Source: Mesobacillus zeae
GTDB lineage: Bacteria > Bacillota > Bacilli > Bacillales > Cytobacillaceae
Direction of reading: 5' to 3'
Length of the DNA stretch: 64,000 nucleotides
Assembly: GCF_003570705.1 (NCBI RefSeq)
Contig: NZ_QWVT01000024.1
Span: forward strand, 62,001-126,000
The stretch's first letter is position 1. Each line of letters opens with the position of its first letter. A model generated the notes under the pieces. It was not told the origin of the DNA. It searched no databases and was given only the letters and a program-made list of their open reading frames with translations. A program made the translations under genes and the position numbers. Shown here piece by piece: positions 20,782-29,810 of this stretch.

Positions 20782-22131
20782 ATGCCCAACGTGGCTTTCC
20801 ATACACTTGGCTGTAAAGTCAACCACTATGAAACCGAAGCAATCTGGCAGCTGTTTAAAGACCAGGGCTATGACCGGGTCGAGTTTGACTCTGCCGCAGA
20901 TGTTTATATCATCAATACATGTACTGTAACGAACACTGGCGATAAAAAGAGCCGCCAGGTAATACGCAGGGCTGTCCGCAAAAATCCGGACGCTGTCATT
21001 TGCGTAACAGGCTGCTATGCACAGACATCACCTGCTGAAATCATGGCAATTCCGGGAGTGGACATTGTTGTAGGTACTCAGGACAGGACTAAGATGCTCG
21101 ATTATATCGAACAGTTTAAAAAAGAACGCCAGCCAATCAATGGCGTGCGCAATATCATGAAAAACCGCGTTTACGAAGAGCTTGATGTTCCGGCATTTAC
21201 AGACCGTACAAGGGCCTCACTTAAGATTCAGGAAGGCTGCAACAATTTCTGTACTTTCTGTATCATTCCTTGGGCTCGCGGCCTCATGCGATCCCGCGAT
21301 CCGCAGGAAGTCATCCGCCAGGCACAGCAGCTAGTCGACGCTGGATATAAGGAAATTGTCCTGACTGGAATTCATACAGGCGGATATGGAGAAGACATGA
21401 AGGATTATAACTTTGCTTCGCTTCTCCGCGATCTTGAAGCTGAAGTGAAAGGACTAAAGCGGCTTCGCATATCGTCAATTGAAGCAAGCCAAATCACTGA
21501 TGAAGTAATTGAAGTAATCGACCAGTCAAACATTATCGTTCGTCATCTCCACATTCCTCTTCAATCGGGTTCAAATACCGTTTTGAAAAGGATGAGGCGC
21601 AAATACACAATGGAATTTTTTGCAGAGCGCATCGACAGGCTGAAAGAAGCCCTTCCTGGCCTTGCAGTGACTTCTGATGTAATTGTCGGATTCCCGGGAG
21701 AAACGGAAGAAGAATTTATGGAAACTTATGATTTTATTAAAAAACATCAGTTTTCCGAACTTCATGTCTTCCCATATTCAAAAAGGACGGGCACTCCTGC
21801 TGCGAGGATGGAAGACCAGATCGATGAGGATGTGAAAAATGACAGGGTACACAGGCTCATAGCCCTTTCAGACCAGCTCGCAAAGGAATATGCATCCAAA
21901 TTTGAGGACGAGGTGCTTGAAGTCATTCCGGAAGAGCCATTCAAGGAAGGCGAAGCAGGCCTTTATGCGGGATATACCGACAACTACCTGAAGGTTGTCT
22001 TCCCGGCAACCGAGGAAATGGTAGGGAGTATCGTGAAGGTGAAAATCACTGAAGCGGGCTATCCGTATAATGCGGGCGAATTTTTGCGAGTCGTTGAAGA
22101 CCGCCATGACAAAACAGGAGCAATACTATAA
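20782..22131 (+). CDS. mtaB: tRNA t6A37 methylthiotransferase MtaB
   Basis: The protein has 449 residues. The UPF0004 domain carries Cys11, Cys47 and Cys78; the radical SAM domain has C153-x3-C157-x2-C160 (EGCNNFCTFC); a TRAM-like domain ends the protein. It adds the methylthio group to N6-threonylcarbamoyladenosine at position 37 of tRNAs reading ANN codons. GAGGTGAAGA supports ATG 20782; GTG 20773 overlaps the rsmE stop. It is the last gene of the heat-shock operon group. Confidence 0.96.
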   Translation: MPNVAFHTLGCKVNHYETEAIWQLFKDQGYDRVEFDSAADVYIINTCTVTNTGDKKSRQVIRRAVRKNPDAVICVTGCYAQTSPAEIMAIPGVDIVVGTQDRTKMLDYIEQFKKERQPINGVRNIMKNRVYEELDVPAFTDRTRASLKIQEGCNNFCTFCIIPWARGLMRSRDPQEVIRQAQQLVDAGYKEIVLTGIHTGGYGEDMKDYNFASLLRDLEAEVKGLKRLRISSIEASQITDEVIEVIDQSNIIVRHLHIPLQSGSNTVLKRMRRKYTMEFFAERIDRLKEALPGLAVTSDVIVGFPGETEEEFMETYDFIKKHQFSELHVFPYSKRTGTPAARMEDQIDEDVKNDRVHRLIALSDQLAKEYASKFEDEVLEVIPEEPFKEGEAGLYAGYTDNYLKVVFPATEEMVGSIVKVKITEAGYPYNAGEFLRVVEDRHDKTGAIL

Positions 22132-22136
22132 AGAGA

Positions 22137-22172
22137 GAAAGGGAATGCTCTTAGCAAACCCTTTCTTTTTTT
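22137..22172 (+). terminator. Terminator after mtaB
   Basis: GAAAGGG 22137-22143 pairs with CCCTTTC 22159-22165, followed by a run of T. Confidence 0.75.
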
Positions 22173-22265
22173 GCTGAAATACTAGGATGTAATGAAATTC
22201 ACTGCTGATTTTGTGCCCTCAAAATGAATAAAAAATAGAGCACATCCAAAATACTCGCGGTGGAG

Positions 22266-23198
22266 TCAATCATTTTTCTTTCTGCCATGGAGCAGCACCA
22301 CCATTTTCGCGAACTTGTCCGCAAACGGCAGGACGGCGAGGGATGATACAAGGTTGAAAAAGACACTTGCATGTGCGAGCTGGACTTCTGGCCTGTCTGC
22401 TGTCACTGGGGCAAAGGCTGCGTAGCTGTCAATGAAGGGATAGAAGAAGAGCATGCCACCGATGTTCAGCCATAGGTGGGCATAAGCGGTGAGCCTTGCT
22501 TCCTTTCCAGACCCGGCTGCTGCGAGCAGGGCTGTTGCGCACGTACCAACATTGGCTCCAAGCATTGCAGCGAGAGCGGCATCGAATCCTAACAATCCCT
22601 GTGAAAGAAAACCCATAACAATTCCTGTCATCGCCGTACTGGACTGAATGATAGCCGTAATGACAGCAGCACAGAGGATGGCCCAGAAGTGGCTGCTGTC
22701 CATTTTTTCGAGCAAGGCCCCTACGGCAGGCAAATTGGTCAGAGGACCGGCAAGATAAGAAAACCCTCTCATTGCTGCAAACACTGCAGCTATTCCGAAA
22801 GAAATTTTTCCGGTATTCCTGACAGTGGCTTTGCTGGCAAGCATAAGGCCCGCTCCCAAGACGGCAAGCGGAACAATAAATATATCAATATTGATTGTGA
22901 TAAGTTCAAGGGTGAAAGTTGTTCCGATATTCGATCCCAGTATTACCCCGATCGACTGGCGGAAAGTGAGCATGCCTGCAGATATGAGGCTGATGGTGAT
23001 CACCATAACAGCGGAGCTGCTGTGCAGGAATGCTGTAACAAGGCTTCCGGCAGCCAGTCCCTTTAAAGGGGTGCCGGTGACCCTAGCCAGATGTTTCTTC
23101 AGCGAGCTTTCCGAAAGGTTGAACAGTCCCAGTCGTAAAAGTGACATCCCGCCGATAAAAACAAGCACGAAAATAATGAATAGTGAAAAATGAATCAT
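22266..23198 (-). CDS. yqeW: Na/Pi cotransporter family protein YqeW
   Basis: The protein has 310 residues with about eight or nine hydrophobic segments. The two inverted Na/Pi-cotransporter repeats show GTPLKGLAAGSLVTAFLHSS early and AVITAIIQSSTAMTGIVMG later; the QSS/HSS signatures are typical of the family. It is expected to move phosphate with sodium across the membrane. The C-terminal PhoU-like domain of some relatives is absent. GGGAGAGG upstream favours ATG 23198 over ATG 23207. It stands reversed between mtaB and rpsU, as in B. subtilis. Confidence 0.9.
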   Translation of the reverse strand: MIHFSLFIIFVLVFIGGMSLLRLGLFNLSESSLKKHLARVTGTPLKGLAAGSLVTAFLHSSSAVMVITISLISAGMLTFRQSIGVILGSNIGTTFTLELITINIDIFIVPLAVLGAGLMLASKATVRNTGKISFGIAAVFAAMRGFSYLAGPLTNLPAVGALLEKMDSSHFWAILCAAVITAIIQSSTAMTGIVMGFLSQGLLGFDAALAAMLGANVGTCATALLAAAGSGKEARLTAYAHLWLNIGGMLFFYPFIDSYAAFAPVTADRPEVQLAHASVFFNLVSSLAVLPFADKFAKMVVLLHGRKKND

Positions 23199-23308
23199 AG
23201 ATATCATCCTCTCCCTTTATATTTCTATGAAAACTTTGTACAGACATGCAGCGATTTGAAAAAGTGGGAAAAATGCTATATAAACTTTCAGGAAAGGGCT
23301 AATTTCAG

Positions 23309-23337
23309 TTGACCTGACAATGGTGTTATATTATAAT
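23309..23337 (+). promoter_or_regulatory. Strong SigA promoter for rpsU-yqeY
   Basis: TTGACC at 23309-23314, a 17-base spacer and perfect TATAAT at 23332-23337, as expected for a ribosomal protein gene. Confidence 0.85.
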
Positions 23338-23345
23338 TGCAAAGT

Positions 23346-23366
23346 ACATGGTTTCCATGTTTTTTG
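23346..23366 (+). promoter_or_regulatory. Small hairpin plus T-run in the rpsU leader
   Basis: ACATGG 23346-23351, TTT loop, CCATGT 23355-23360, then TTTTTT. It lies just after the predicted transcription start and before the ribosome site, so it could act as an attenuator or 5' stabiliser. Confidence 0.4.
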
Positions 23367-23402
23367 ATGTAAGTGTGTTGTGCTCGGAGGGAGGGAAAGA
23401 GA

Positions 23403-23576
23403 ATGTCTAAAACTGTCGTTCGCAAAAACGAATCGCTTGAAGATGCTCTTCGACGCTTCAAACGTACTGTTTCTAAATCCGGTACTATTCAAGAAGCTAG
23501 AAAGCGCGAATTCTATGAAAAGCCTAGTGTAAAGCGGAAGAAAAAATCTGAAGCTGCAAGAAAACGCAAGTTCTAA
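23403..23576 (+). CDS. rpsU: 30S ribosomal protein S21
   Basis: The protein has 57 residues, begins [20 protein letters not shown] and is very basic at the end, like all S21 proteins. S21 sits near the anti-Shine-Dalgarno end of 16S rRNA. GGAGGGAGGG precedes ATG 23403; an upstream in-frame TTG at 23373 would put that site inside the gene. It is followed 17 bases later by yqeY. Confidence 0.97.
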   Translation: MSKTVVRKNESLEDALRRFKRTVSKSGTIQEARKREFYEKPSVKRKKKSEAARKRKF

Positions 23577-23593
23577 GAGAGGGTGGGAATTAA

Positions 23594-24040
23594 TTGAGTC
23601 TTCTCGAGCGTTTAAATAAAGATATGGTCCAAGCGATGAAGAACAAAGAAAAAGACAAACTCACAACAATTCGGATGATTAAGTCTTCTTTGCAAAACGA
23701 AGCTATCAAGCTCGGGAAGCAAGAGCTGTCCGAAGAGGAAGAGTTGACCGTACTTTCTCGCGAAATGAAACAGCGCAAAGATTCCCTCCAGGAATTTGAA
23801 AAAGCAGGTCGCGAAGACCTTGTGGAAAAGTTGCGAACAGAAATAACCCATGTGGAAGTTTATATGCCGCAACAGCTCAGCGAAGAGGAATTAACGGAAA
23901 TCGTTAAGGAATCCATTGCCGAGACAGGTGCAGCTTCAAAAGCAGATATGGGAAGAGTGATGGCGGCAATCATGCCTAAAGTTAAAGGCAAGTCTGACGG
24001 CTCACTCGTAAACAAACTTGTACAACAACACCTTTCATAA
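23594..24040 (+). CDS. yqeY: GatB/YqeY domain protein
   Basis: The protein has 148 residues, the standard length for YqeY, with a TTG start ([20 protein letters not shown]). The fold resembles the tail domain of GatB, the tRNA-dependent amidotransferase subunit, suggesting tRNA binding, but the role is not settled. It is cotranscribed with rpsU, a linkage kept in many bacteria. Confidence 0.93.
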   Translation: MSLLERLNKDMVQAMKNKEKDKLTTIRMIKSSLQNEAIKLGKQELSEEEELTVLSREMKQRKDSLQEFEKAGREDLVEKLRTEITHVEVYMPQQLSEEELTEIVKESIAETGAASKADMGRVMAAIMPKVKGKSDGSLVNKLVQQHLS

Positions 24041-24050
24041 AAAATGCGCA

Positions 24051-24085
24051 CAAAGGCCTCAAGCATTAGCTTGGGGCCTTTTTAC
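24051..24085 (+). terminator. Terminator after yqeY
   Basis: AGGCCTCAAGC pairs with GCTTGGGGCCT (one G-T), followed by TTTTT. Confidence 0.8.
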
Positions 24086-24188
24086 AAACAATCATTCATT
24101 CAAAGAAATGAAAAGCTTTATTCTGGAGTATATGCTATATTGAGACTATACATAATTTTACAGAGTCGCAAAGAATTTGTAAAATAGG

Positions 24189-24214
24189 CGGAACCTTTTT
24201 GGATGAAATACGTA
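24189..24214 (+). promoter_or_regulatory. SigW-type promoter for yqeZ-floA-yqfB
   Basis: A -35 of CGGAAC followed by CTTTTT and, 16 bases on, a -10 of CGTA at 24211-24214. This matches the ECF pattern TGAAAC-N16-CGTA of SigW at the AAC and CGTA cores. The homologous B. subtilis operon belongs to the SigW regulon, which supports the call. Confidence 0.65.
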
Positions 24215-24255
24215 TGGAAAGATAACACAATTCATCTTAGAAAGGGGAGGTGTGG

Positions 24256-25584
24256 GTGAAAACCAAAAAACTGCTGGCCCTTTTATTTTTTGGGGTTATG
24301 CTGGCAGTCTCCGTGTTCCAGGGGACTGTGGAAGCTAACAGGGAGAAAGTCTATGTCATCCCGGTTGAGGATACAGTAGAAAAGGGAATGTACGCTTATT
24401 TAAAAAGGGCAGTTAACACCGCGGAAGAAGAAGGCGCGGCTGCTGTTGTTCTGGATATCAACACGCCGGGTGGGGCAGTTGATGCAGCAGCGGAAATAGG
24501 GAAGCTGCTTTCAGACACAGAAATACGTACCGTTGCGTTCGTCCATAAGCAGGCGCTTTCCGCAGGGGCCTATATTGCACTTAATGCAGATGAAATCTAT
24601 ATGGTCCCCGGTTCAGTAATGGGGTCAGCCGCAATTATTGACCAAAATGGGAATACTGCGGGAAAAAAAGCGGAGTCATACTGGCTTGCTGCGATGAAGA
24701 CGGCGGCAGAAGAGCAAGGCAGAGATCCTATCTATGCTCTTGCGATGGCAGACGAGAGCATTGATCTGCCAGAATACGGAGCCGGAAAAGGTAAGCTTTT
24801 GACGCTGACATCAAACCAGGCATTGAAGGCAGGCTATTCGGAGGGAACGGTCAATAATCTTGACGGATTGCTGGAGAAACTCGACCTGGAGGGGGCAGAT
24901 GTTAAAAAAGTGGATGAAAGCTTTGCCGAGAAAGTGGCAAGATTTCTGACCCATCCTGTTGTCATCCCGATACTTATGACGATCGGAAGCCTAGGCCTTG
25001 TACTTGAACTGTATTCCCCAGGCTTTGGAATCCCGGGCTTTATGGGTTTGACAGCACTTCTTTTGTTCTTTTACGGCCACCTGGTCGCCGGTCTTGCGGG
25101 ATATGAATCGATCATCATGTTTGCTGTTGGCATAGGGCTGGTGATTCTGGAGTTCTTTGTTGCGGGCGGCATTGCGGGGGCGATAGGCCTTATCTCAATT
25201 GTTTCAAGCTTTTTTCTTGCATCCGGAGATGTTGTCCAAATGGGAATATCGCTTTTAATTGCATTGGTGGCATCCATTCTTGTAAGCATATTGATGATAA
25301 AGGTGTTGGGAAAGAGAATGAGGCTATTTGGAAAAATCGTCCTGGCTGACTCGACCAGTACGGAAAAAGGTTATGTTTCTAACGCAAACAGACATGAACT
25401 GGTAGGTATTGAAGGAGTTACACTTACCCCGCTCCGTCCTGCCGGGACAATCAGGATAGGGGATGAGCGGATTGATGCTGTCAGTGAAGGCGCATTTATT
25501 CAAATGGGTAGAAGAATCACTGTTGTCAAAACAGAAGGGGCCAGAATCGTGGTCAGGGAAAATGAGGAAGAACCAAAACAATAA
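24256..25584 (+). CDS. yqeZ: NfeD family membrane protein (ClpP-class protease plus NfeD domain), YqeZ
   Basis: The protein has 442 residues: an N-terminal signal or anchor (about 4-25), a ClpP-like serine protease domain (about 35-215, with DINTPGGAVDAA and the nucleophile region ALSAGAYIALNADE), four or five membrane segments (about 230-355) and a C-terminal OB-like NfeD domain. NfeD proteins pair with flotillins; the partner floA follows. I chose GTG 24256, five bases after AGGGGAGG; GTG 24250 overlaps that site. In B. subtilis the operon protects against sublancin and envelope stress. Confidence 0.9.
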   Translation: MKTKKLLALLFFGVMLAVSVFQGTVEANREKVYVIPVEDTVEKGMYAYLKRAVNTAEEEGAAAVVLDINTPGGAVDAAAEIGKLLSDTEIRTVAFVHKQALSAGAYIALNADEIYMVPGSVMGSAAIIDQNGNTAGKKAESYWLAAMKTAAEEQGRDPIYALAMADESIDLPEYGAGKGKLLTLTSNQALKAGYSEGTVNNLDGLLEKLDLEGADVKKVDESFAEKVARFLTHPVVIPILMTIGSLGLVLELYSPGFGIPGFMGLTALLLFFYGHLVAGLAGYESIIMFAVGIGLVILEFFVAGGIAGAIGLISIVSSFFLASGDVVQMGISLLIALVASILVSILMIKVLGKRMRLFGKIVLADSTSTEKGYVSNANRHELVGIEGVTLTPLRPAGTIRIGDERIDAVSEGAFIQMGRRITVVKTEGARIVVRENEEEPKQ

Positions 25585-25605
25585 CAGTAATGGGGGACAA
25601 CTACA

Positions 25606-26604
25606 ATGATAACAACAAGCAGTGCTTTTATTATCATCGCAGTAGTGCTAGGCTTGATCTTGCTCGGCATACTGTTCACTTTTGTGCCGGTAATGCTTTG
25701 GGTATCAGCCCTTGCCGCTGGTGTGAAAGTTAGCATATTTACTCTGATCGGAATGCGTTTGCGCCGGGTTATTCCAAGCAGGGTGATCAACCCGCTGATC
25801 AAAGCGCATAAAGCGGGCTTAAACGTGACAACGAATCAGCTTGAAAGCCATTACCTTGCAGGGGGAAATGTCGACAGGGTCGTGAATGCCCTGATTGCTG
25901 CACACCGTGCGAATATCGAGCTTTCATTTGAAAGGACCGCGGCAATTGACCTTGCAGGCCGGGATGTCCTGGAAGCAGTCCAAATGAGCGTCAACCCTAA
26001 AGTGATTGAAACTCCATTTATTGCCGGTGTTGCAATGAATGGTATTGAAGTGAAGGCAAAGGCAAGAATTACGGTACGAGCCAATATTGAACGCCTTGTG
26101 GGCGGAGCTGGTGAAGAAACAGTTGTTGCCCGTGTAGGTGAAGGGATTGTCTCCACAATTGGTTCATCAGAAGACCATAAAAAAGTATTGGAAAATCCTG
26201 ATTTGATTTCCCAGACGGTCCTTGCAAAAGGCCTTGATGCTGGAACAGCATTTGAAATTCTCTCGATCGATATCGCGGATGTTGATGTTGGCAAGAACAT
26301 TGGAGCCGAGCTTCAGACCGAGCAGGCTGAAGCAGATAAAAATATTGCCCAGGCGAAGGCGGAAGAACGGCGTGCAATGGCTGTGGCGCAGGAACAGGAA
26401 ATGAAGGCCCGAGTCCAGGAGATGAGGGCAAAAGTGGTCGAGGCGGAAGCCACAGTACCGCTTGCGATGGCTGAAGCACTTCGTGAAGGCAATATCGGCG
26501 TGATGGACTATATGAACTTCCAGAACATCTCTGCTGATACAGATATGAGAGGATCCATAGGCAAACTCGGAGGCGGCAAAAAAGGCGATAGCAAGGATGA
26601 GTAG
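25606..26604 (+). CDS. floA: Flotillin-like protein FloA
   Basis: The protein has 332 residues. A membrane hairpin at the N-terminus (about 5-45) is followed by a PHB/SPFH domain and a long coiled coil rich in Ala, Glu and Gln (about 230-300). FloA scaffolds functional membrane microdomains. It starts 21 bases after yqeZ with GGGGGAC upstream, in the SigW-driven operon. Confidence 0.95.
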   Translation: MITTSSAFIIIAVVLGLILLGILFTFVPVMLWVSALAAGVKVSIFTLIGMRLRRVIPSRVINPLIKAHKAGLNVTTNQLESHYLAGGNVDRVVNALIAAHRANIELSFERTAAIDLAGRDVLEAVQMSVNPKVIETPFIAGVAMNGIEVKAKARITVRANIERLVGGAGEETVVARVGEGIVSTIGSSEDHKKVLENPDLISQTVLAKGLDAGTAFEILSIDIADVDVGKNIGAELQTEQAEADKNIAQAKAEERRAMAVAQEQEMKARVQEMRAKVVEAEATVPLAMAEALREGNIGVMDYMNFQNISADTDMRGSIGKLGGGKKGDSKDE

Positions 26605-26639
26605 CAAAGTGGCTGTATCATGCAAAGGAGGGCTGATCC

Positions 26640-27074
26640 ATGGAGGAACTGCTTGATAATCCAATAATCATTGCAATCGTTATCGGATTTATTTCAACCA
26701 TTTACAGCAAATTCAAACAAGCTGGCCAGGATCAGCCTCCTGCGCGAAAAGAAGAAAAAGTGCCGCAAGTAAATAAGGTAGAGCGGGCTGAGCACTCAGC
26801 GAAAAAACAAAAAAACGTCAATAGAACGGGAAATCTTAATCCAAGAGCTACTGCTACCAGAGCGGATATCAGCAGGAATATCGAAGAGAAAATGCGGGTT
26901 TCTGAGCAGAGGTCAAGGATAATGGCTGCGGAACCCAAAGTTTCGGTTAAAGAATCTTCTTATAAGCCTCAGCTTGAATTCAAATCTGATTCCGATAGTC
27001 TTGTGAACGGATTGATCTGGTCGGAGGTCCTTGGTCCCCCGCGGTCGAAAAGTCCGCGCAGGACGCATCGATAG
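26640..27074 (+). CDS. yqfB: YqfB-like hypothetical protein
   Basis: The protein has 144 residues, with one hydrophobic segment at about 8-22 and then a charged, Lys/Arg/Glu-rich and probably disordered tail. It is the third gene behind the SigW-type promoter, in the position of B. subtilis yqfB. GGAGGGCTGATC precedes ATG 26640. No known domain is recognisable; a role as a membrane-tethered accessory to FloA/YqeZ is inference from position only. Confidence 0.75.
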   Translation: MEELLDNPIIIAIVIGFISTIYSKFKQAGQDQPPARKEEKVPQVNKVERAEHSAKKQKNVNRTGNLNPRATATRADISRNIEEKMRVSEQRSRIMAAEPKVSVKESSYKPQLEFKSDSDSLVNGLIWSEVLGPPRSKSPRRTHR

Positions 27075-27116
27075 AAGATAGGCGCCTGTAGGGCGGAGAG
27101 TTAAAAATAAGTGCTA

Positions 27117-27164
27117 GAACCCCCTTTCATTTCATACATATGAGATGAAAGGGGGTTCTTTTTT
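27117..27164 (+). terminator. 19-bp hairpin terminator that contains the yqfC ribosome binding site
   Basis: The arm 27117-27135 pairs with 27140-27158 over 19 positions (one G-T) around an ACAT loop, then six T at 27159-27164 and immediately the yqfC ATG. The 3' arm includes AAAGGGGG (27148-27155), the only Shine-Dalgarno site for yqfC. It should both end transcription from yqfB and hide the yqfC start when read through. CATACATA at 27133-27140, inside the hairpin, resembles a SigE -10. Confidence 0.85.
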
Positions 27165-27464
27165 ATGGCAAAAAAATGGGGCCAGCGAATAAGGAACTGG
27201 ATGACCCAAAAGATGGACCTTCCGCAAGATGTCATGATGGATCTCCCCCGCGTCACAATGATTGGGCAAATCCATATTTATATTGAAAACCACCGCGGCC
27301 TTTTGGCTTTCTCCGACCGTGAATTGCGGCTGCTCTTGAAACAGGGGCAATTGATCGTAAAGGGGAAAGCGTTTGTCATAAAGACCATTATGCCCGAAGA
27401 AATCCTGCTTGAAGGGAAAATCGACCAGGTAATATATATAAATGATAATCCGGGAGGCTCTTAA
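27165..27464 (+). CDS. yqfC: Sporulation protein YqfC
   Basis: The protein has 99 residues. It matches the YqfC family (YabP-like fold) with MTQKMDLPQDVMMDLPRVTM at the start and YINDNPGG at the end. In B. subtilis it is made in the mother cell under SigE together with yqfD. The ATG follows directly on the T-tract of a terminator hairpin. It overlaps the yqfD start by one base (TAATG). Confidence 0.9.
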   Translation: MAKKWGQRIRNWMTQKMDLPQDVMMDLPRVTMIGQIHIYIENHRGLLAFSDRELRLLLKQGQLIVKGKAFVIKTIMPEEILLEGKIDQVIYINDNPGGS

Positions 27465-28654
27465 TGAAAAATCAATGGTCGGCAATTTTTACGGGGACAA
27501 CGAAAGTGAAGGTATCTGGAAGAGGAATTGAACGGTTTTTGAATCAGCTGACAAGAAGCGGAATCAGTATATGGAATGTAAAACGGCATGGTGCAGAAGC
27601 AATTACTTTTCAAATGGGCCTTAAAGATATAAATCAGCTGCGGGGACCAGCTAGAACCAGTAAATGCAAAATACGCTTTATCGAACGGGCTGGAGGCCCT
27701 TTCTTTTTAAAGAAACTTTGGACAAACAGCGGTTTTCTGCTGGGAGGGGCAGCATTCCTGGCAGTCATTATCATCCTCTCGAACATGGTTTGGGGTATCG
27801 AGATTAACGGTGCAAGCCCGGCGACTGAGCATAAAATCCGGAAAGAATTATCCCAGCTGGGCGTGGAGAAAGGGAAGCTTCAGTTTACGGTGGAAGGCGT
27901 TGATGAAATCCAGCGTGACCTGACTGACAACATTAAGGCTTTGACTTGGGTAGGAGTTGAACTGCAGGGGACAACCTATCATTTACAGGTCGTGGAGAAA
28001 AAAGAGCCGGAGAAACCGGAAGTCCTCAAGCCGCAAAACCTGGTTGCCAAAAAGAAAGCGCTCGTTGTCAAGATGTTTGTCGAGGAAGGCGAACCTGCTG
28101 TGGAGCTAAATGAATATGTCCGGCCTGGCCAGCTGCTGGTGTCCGGGACAATTGGGAAAGAAGATGAGACAAAGTCTGTTCCGGCCCGCGGGGAGATACT
28201 TGGGGAGACATGGTACAAGACACATGTAGATCTTCCGCTTAACAGTACTTTCAAGGTGTTCAGCGGCAAAGAGAAGCGGAACTATTATTTGGGAACCGGG
28301 GGGAAGGATTTAAAAGTATGGGGATTCGGGAAGCATCAATTCAAACAGTCTGAAACGGAATCAAACCAAAATCCCATTAAAATTTTCAAATGGGAGCTCC
28401 CGCTTTCGGTGAAGAAAGAGACGATCCGGGAGCGGGAGGTGGTGGTTCGCATATACAGCGAAAAACAGGCTGTCCAAGTGGCGAAGGAATTGGCCAGGAG
28501 AGATATAAAAAGCCGCCTGCCTGAAGATGCTATAATAAAAGGGGAAAAAATTTTACATCAGTCAATCGAGAATGATAAAGTAAAACTAATCACATATTTT
28601 CGAATCATAGAGGATATTGCAGCAGGACAACCAATTACTCAAGGAGACGAATGA
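27464..28654 (+). CDS. yqfD: Sporulation protein YqfD
   Basis: The protein has 396 residues, with a cytoplasmic N-terminal part, one membrane segment at about 90-110 and a large C-terminal part predicted outside the membrane. It matches the YqfD sporulation family, which is a distant relative of SpoIV proteins by annotation; a detailed function is not known. GGGAGGCTCT precedes the ATG. It is coupled to yqfC and followed without a gap by phoH. Confidence 0.92.
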   Translation: MKNQWSAIFTGTTKVKVSGRGIERFLNQLTRSGISIWNVKRHGAEAITFQMGLKDINQLRGPARTSKCKIRFIERAGGPFFLKKLWTNSGFLLGGAAFLAVIIILSNMVWGIEINGASPATEHKIRKELSQLGVEKGKLQFTVEGVDEIQRDLTDNIKALTWVGVELQGTTYHLQVVEKKEPEKPEVLKPQNLVAKKKALVVKMFVEEGEPAVELNEYVRPGQLLVSGTIGKEDETKSVPARGEILGETWYKTHVDLPLNSTFKVFSGKEKRNYYLGTGGKDLKVWGFGKHQFKQSETESNQNPIKIFKWELPLSVKKETIREREVVVRIYSEKQAVQVAKELARRDIKSRLPEDAIIKGEKILHQSIENDKVKLITYFRIIEDIAAGQPITQGDE

Positions 28655-29614
28655 ATGACAGAAGACTTGACAACCATGGATGTACAAATTAAAAATACAG
28701 AGGAAGCAGTTTCTCTGTTCGGTAACGCTGATGCGAACCTGAAGGTGCTTGAACAAGAACTAGGCGTTGCTGTTATAACAAGAGGAGGAAGCCTGAATGT
28801 AACGGGGCCGCAGGAAGCCGTTGAAACAGCACACGCGGTCCTTAAGAACCTCCTTTCAGTTGTCCGCAGGGGAATCAGCATCAGTCAGAGGGATGTCATC
28901 TACGCACTTGAGATGGCCAGAAAAGGTGCACTTGATTTTTTTGATGACCTCTACAATGAAGAAATCACGAAAAACGTAAAAGGCAAGGCAATCAGAGTGA
29001 AAACGCTTGGCCAAAGCCACTATATCAATGCAATCAAAAAGCATGACCTGGTATTTGGCATGGGGCCTGCCGGGACAGGCAAAACGTATCTTGCAGTTGT
29101 CATGGCTGTCAACGCTCTTAAAAACGGGAACGTAACGAAGATTATCCTGACAAGGCCTGCAGTTGAAGCGGGAGAAAGCTTAGGCTTCCTGCCGGGAGAC
29201 CTGAAGGAAAAAGTGGACCCTTACCTTCGTCCGCTGTACGATGCTTTGCACGATATTCTGGGGATGGAGCATACCGCCCGACTGATTGAACGTGGAACCA
29301 TCGAAATTGCTCCGTTGGCGTATATGAGGGGCAGAACTCTCGATGATGCTTTCGTCATTCTTGATGAAGCACAGAATACAACTCCAGCGCAAATGAAAAT
29401 GTTTTTGACAAGGCTGGGGTTTGGATCCAAGATGGTGGTGACAGGCGACAGCACACAGGTCGACCTTCCAAAAGGAATTAAATCTGGATTGCTTGTCGCA
29501 GCGGATATACTGGATGGGGTCAAAGGCATCTCGTTCATCAGGATGGAGCAATCAGATGTGGTCCGCCACCCGCTTGTCGGCAGAATTATCTCTGCTTACG
29601 AAAAAAATGAATAA
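28655..29614 (+). CDS. phoH: PhoH family ATPase
   Basis: The protein has 319 residues. An N-terminal KH-like region (about 20-80) is followed by the PhoH P-loop domain with Walker A GPAGTGKTYL (about 134-143) and Walker B FVILDEAQNTTP (about 231-242). PhoH proteins are linked to RNA metabolism and are often neighbours of ybeY, as here two genes on. The ATG follows the yqfD stop directly, with AAGGAGACG upstream. Confidence 0.94.
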   Translation: MTEDLTTMDVQIKNTEEAVSLFGNADANLKVLEQELGVAVITRGGSLNVTGPQEAVETAHAVLKNLLSVVRRGISISQRDVIYALEMARKGALDFFDDLYNEEITKNVKGKAIRVKTLGQSHYINAIKKHDLVFGMGPAGTGKTYLAVVMAVNALKNGNVTKIILTRPAVEAGESLGFLPGDLKEKVDPYLRPLYDALHDILGMEHTARLIERGTIEIAPLAYMRGRTLDDAFVILDEAQNTTPAQMKMFLTRLGFGSKMVVTGDSTQVDLPKGIKSGLLVAADILDGVKGISFIRMEQSDVVRHPLVGRIISAYEKNE

Positions 29615-29632
29615 CACAATGAAAGAGTTCCG

Positions 29633-29665
29633 CCGCCCTCGAAGATTGCAGGGCGGTGTTTTTTT
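29633..29665 (+). terminator. Terminator after phoH
   Basis: CCGCCCT 29633-29639 pairs with AGGGCGG 29650-29656, then a T-run. Confidence 0.8.
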
Positions 29666-29810
29666 GCCTCTCTTTGTCCTATCGCCCTTCATGTGTTTAG
29701 TTTCGAAGGTGAAAGTTGCGGTAAAAACTGATATGATGTAACATAATCCCAGTTTATTTAACGAACGATGGGTGATAATAGAATGTTTTGCCGGGACAGG
29801 AGGACAAGGA

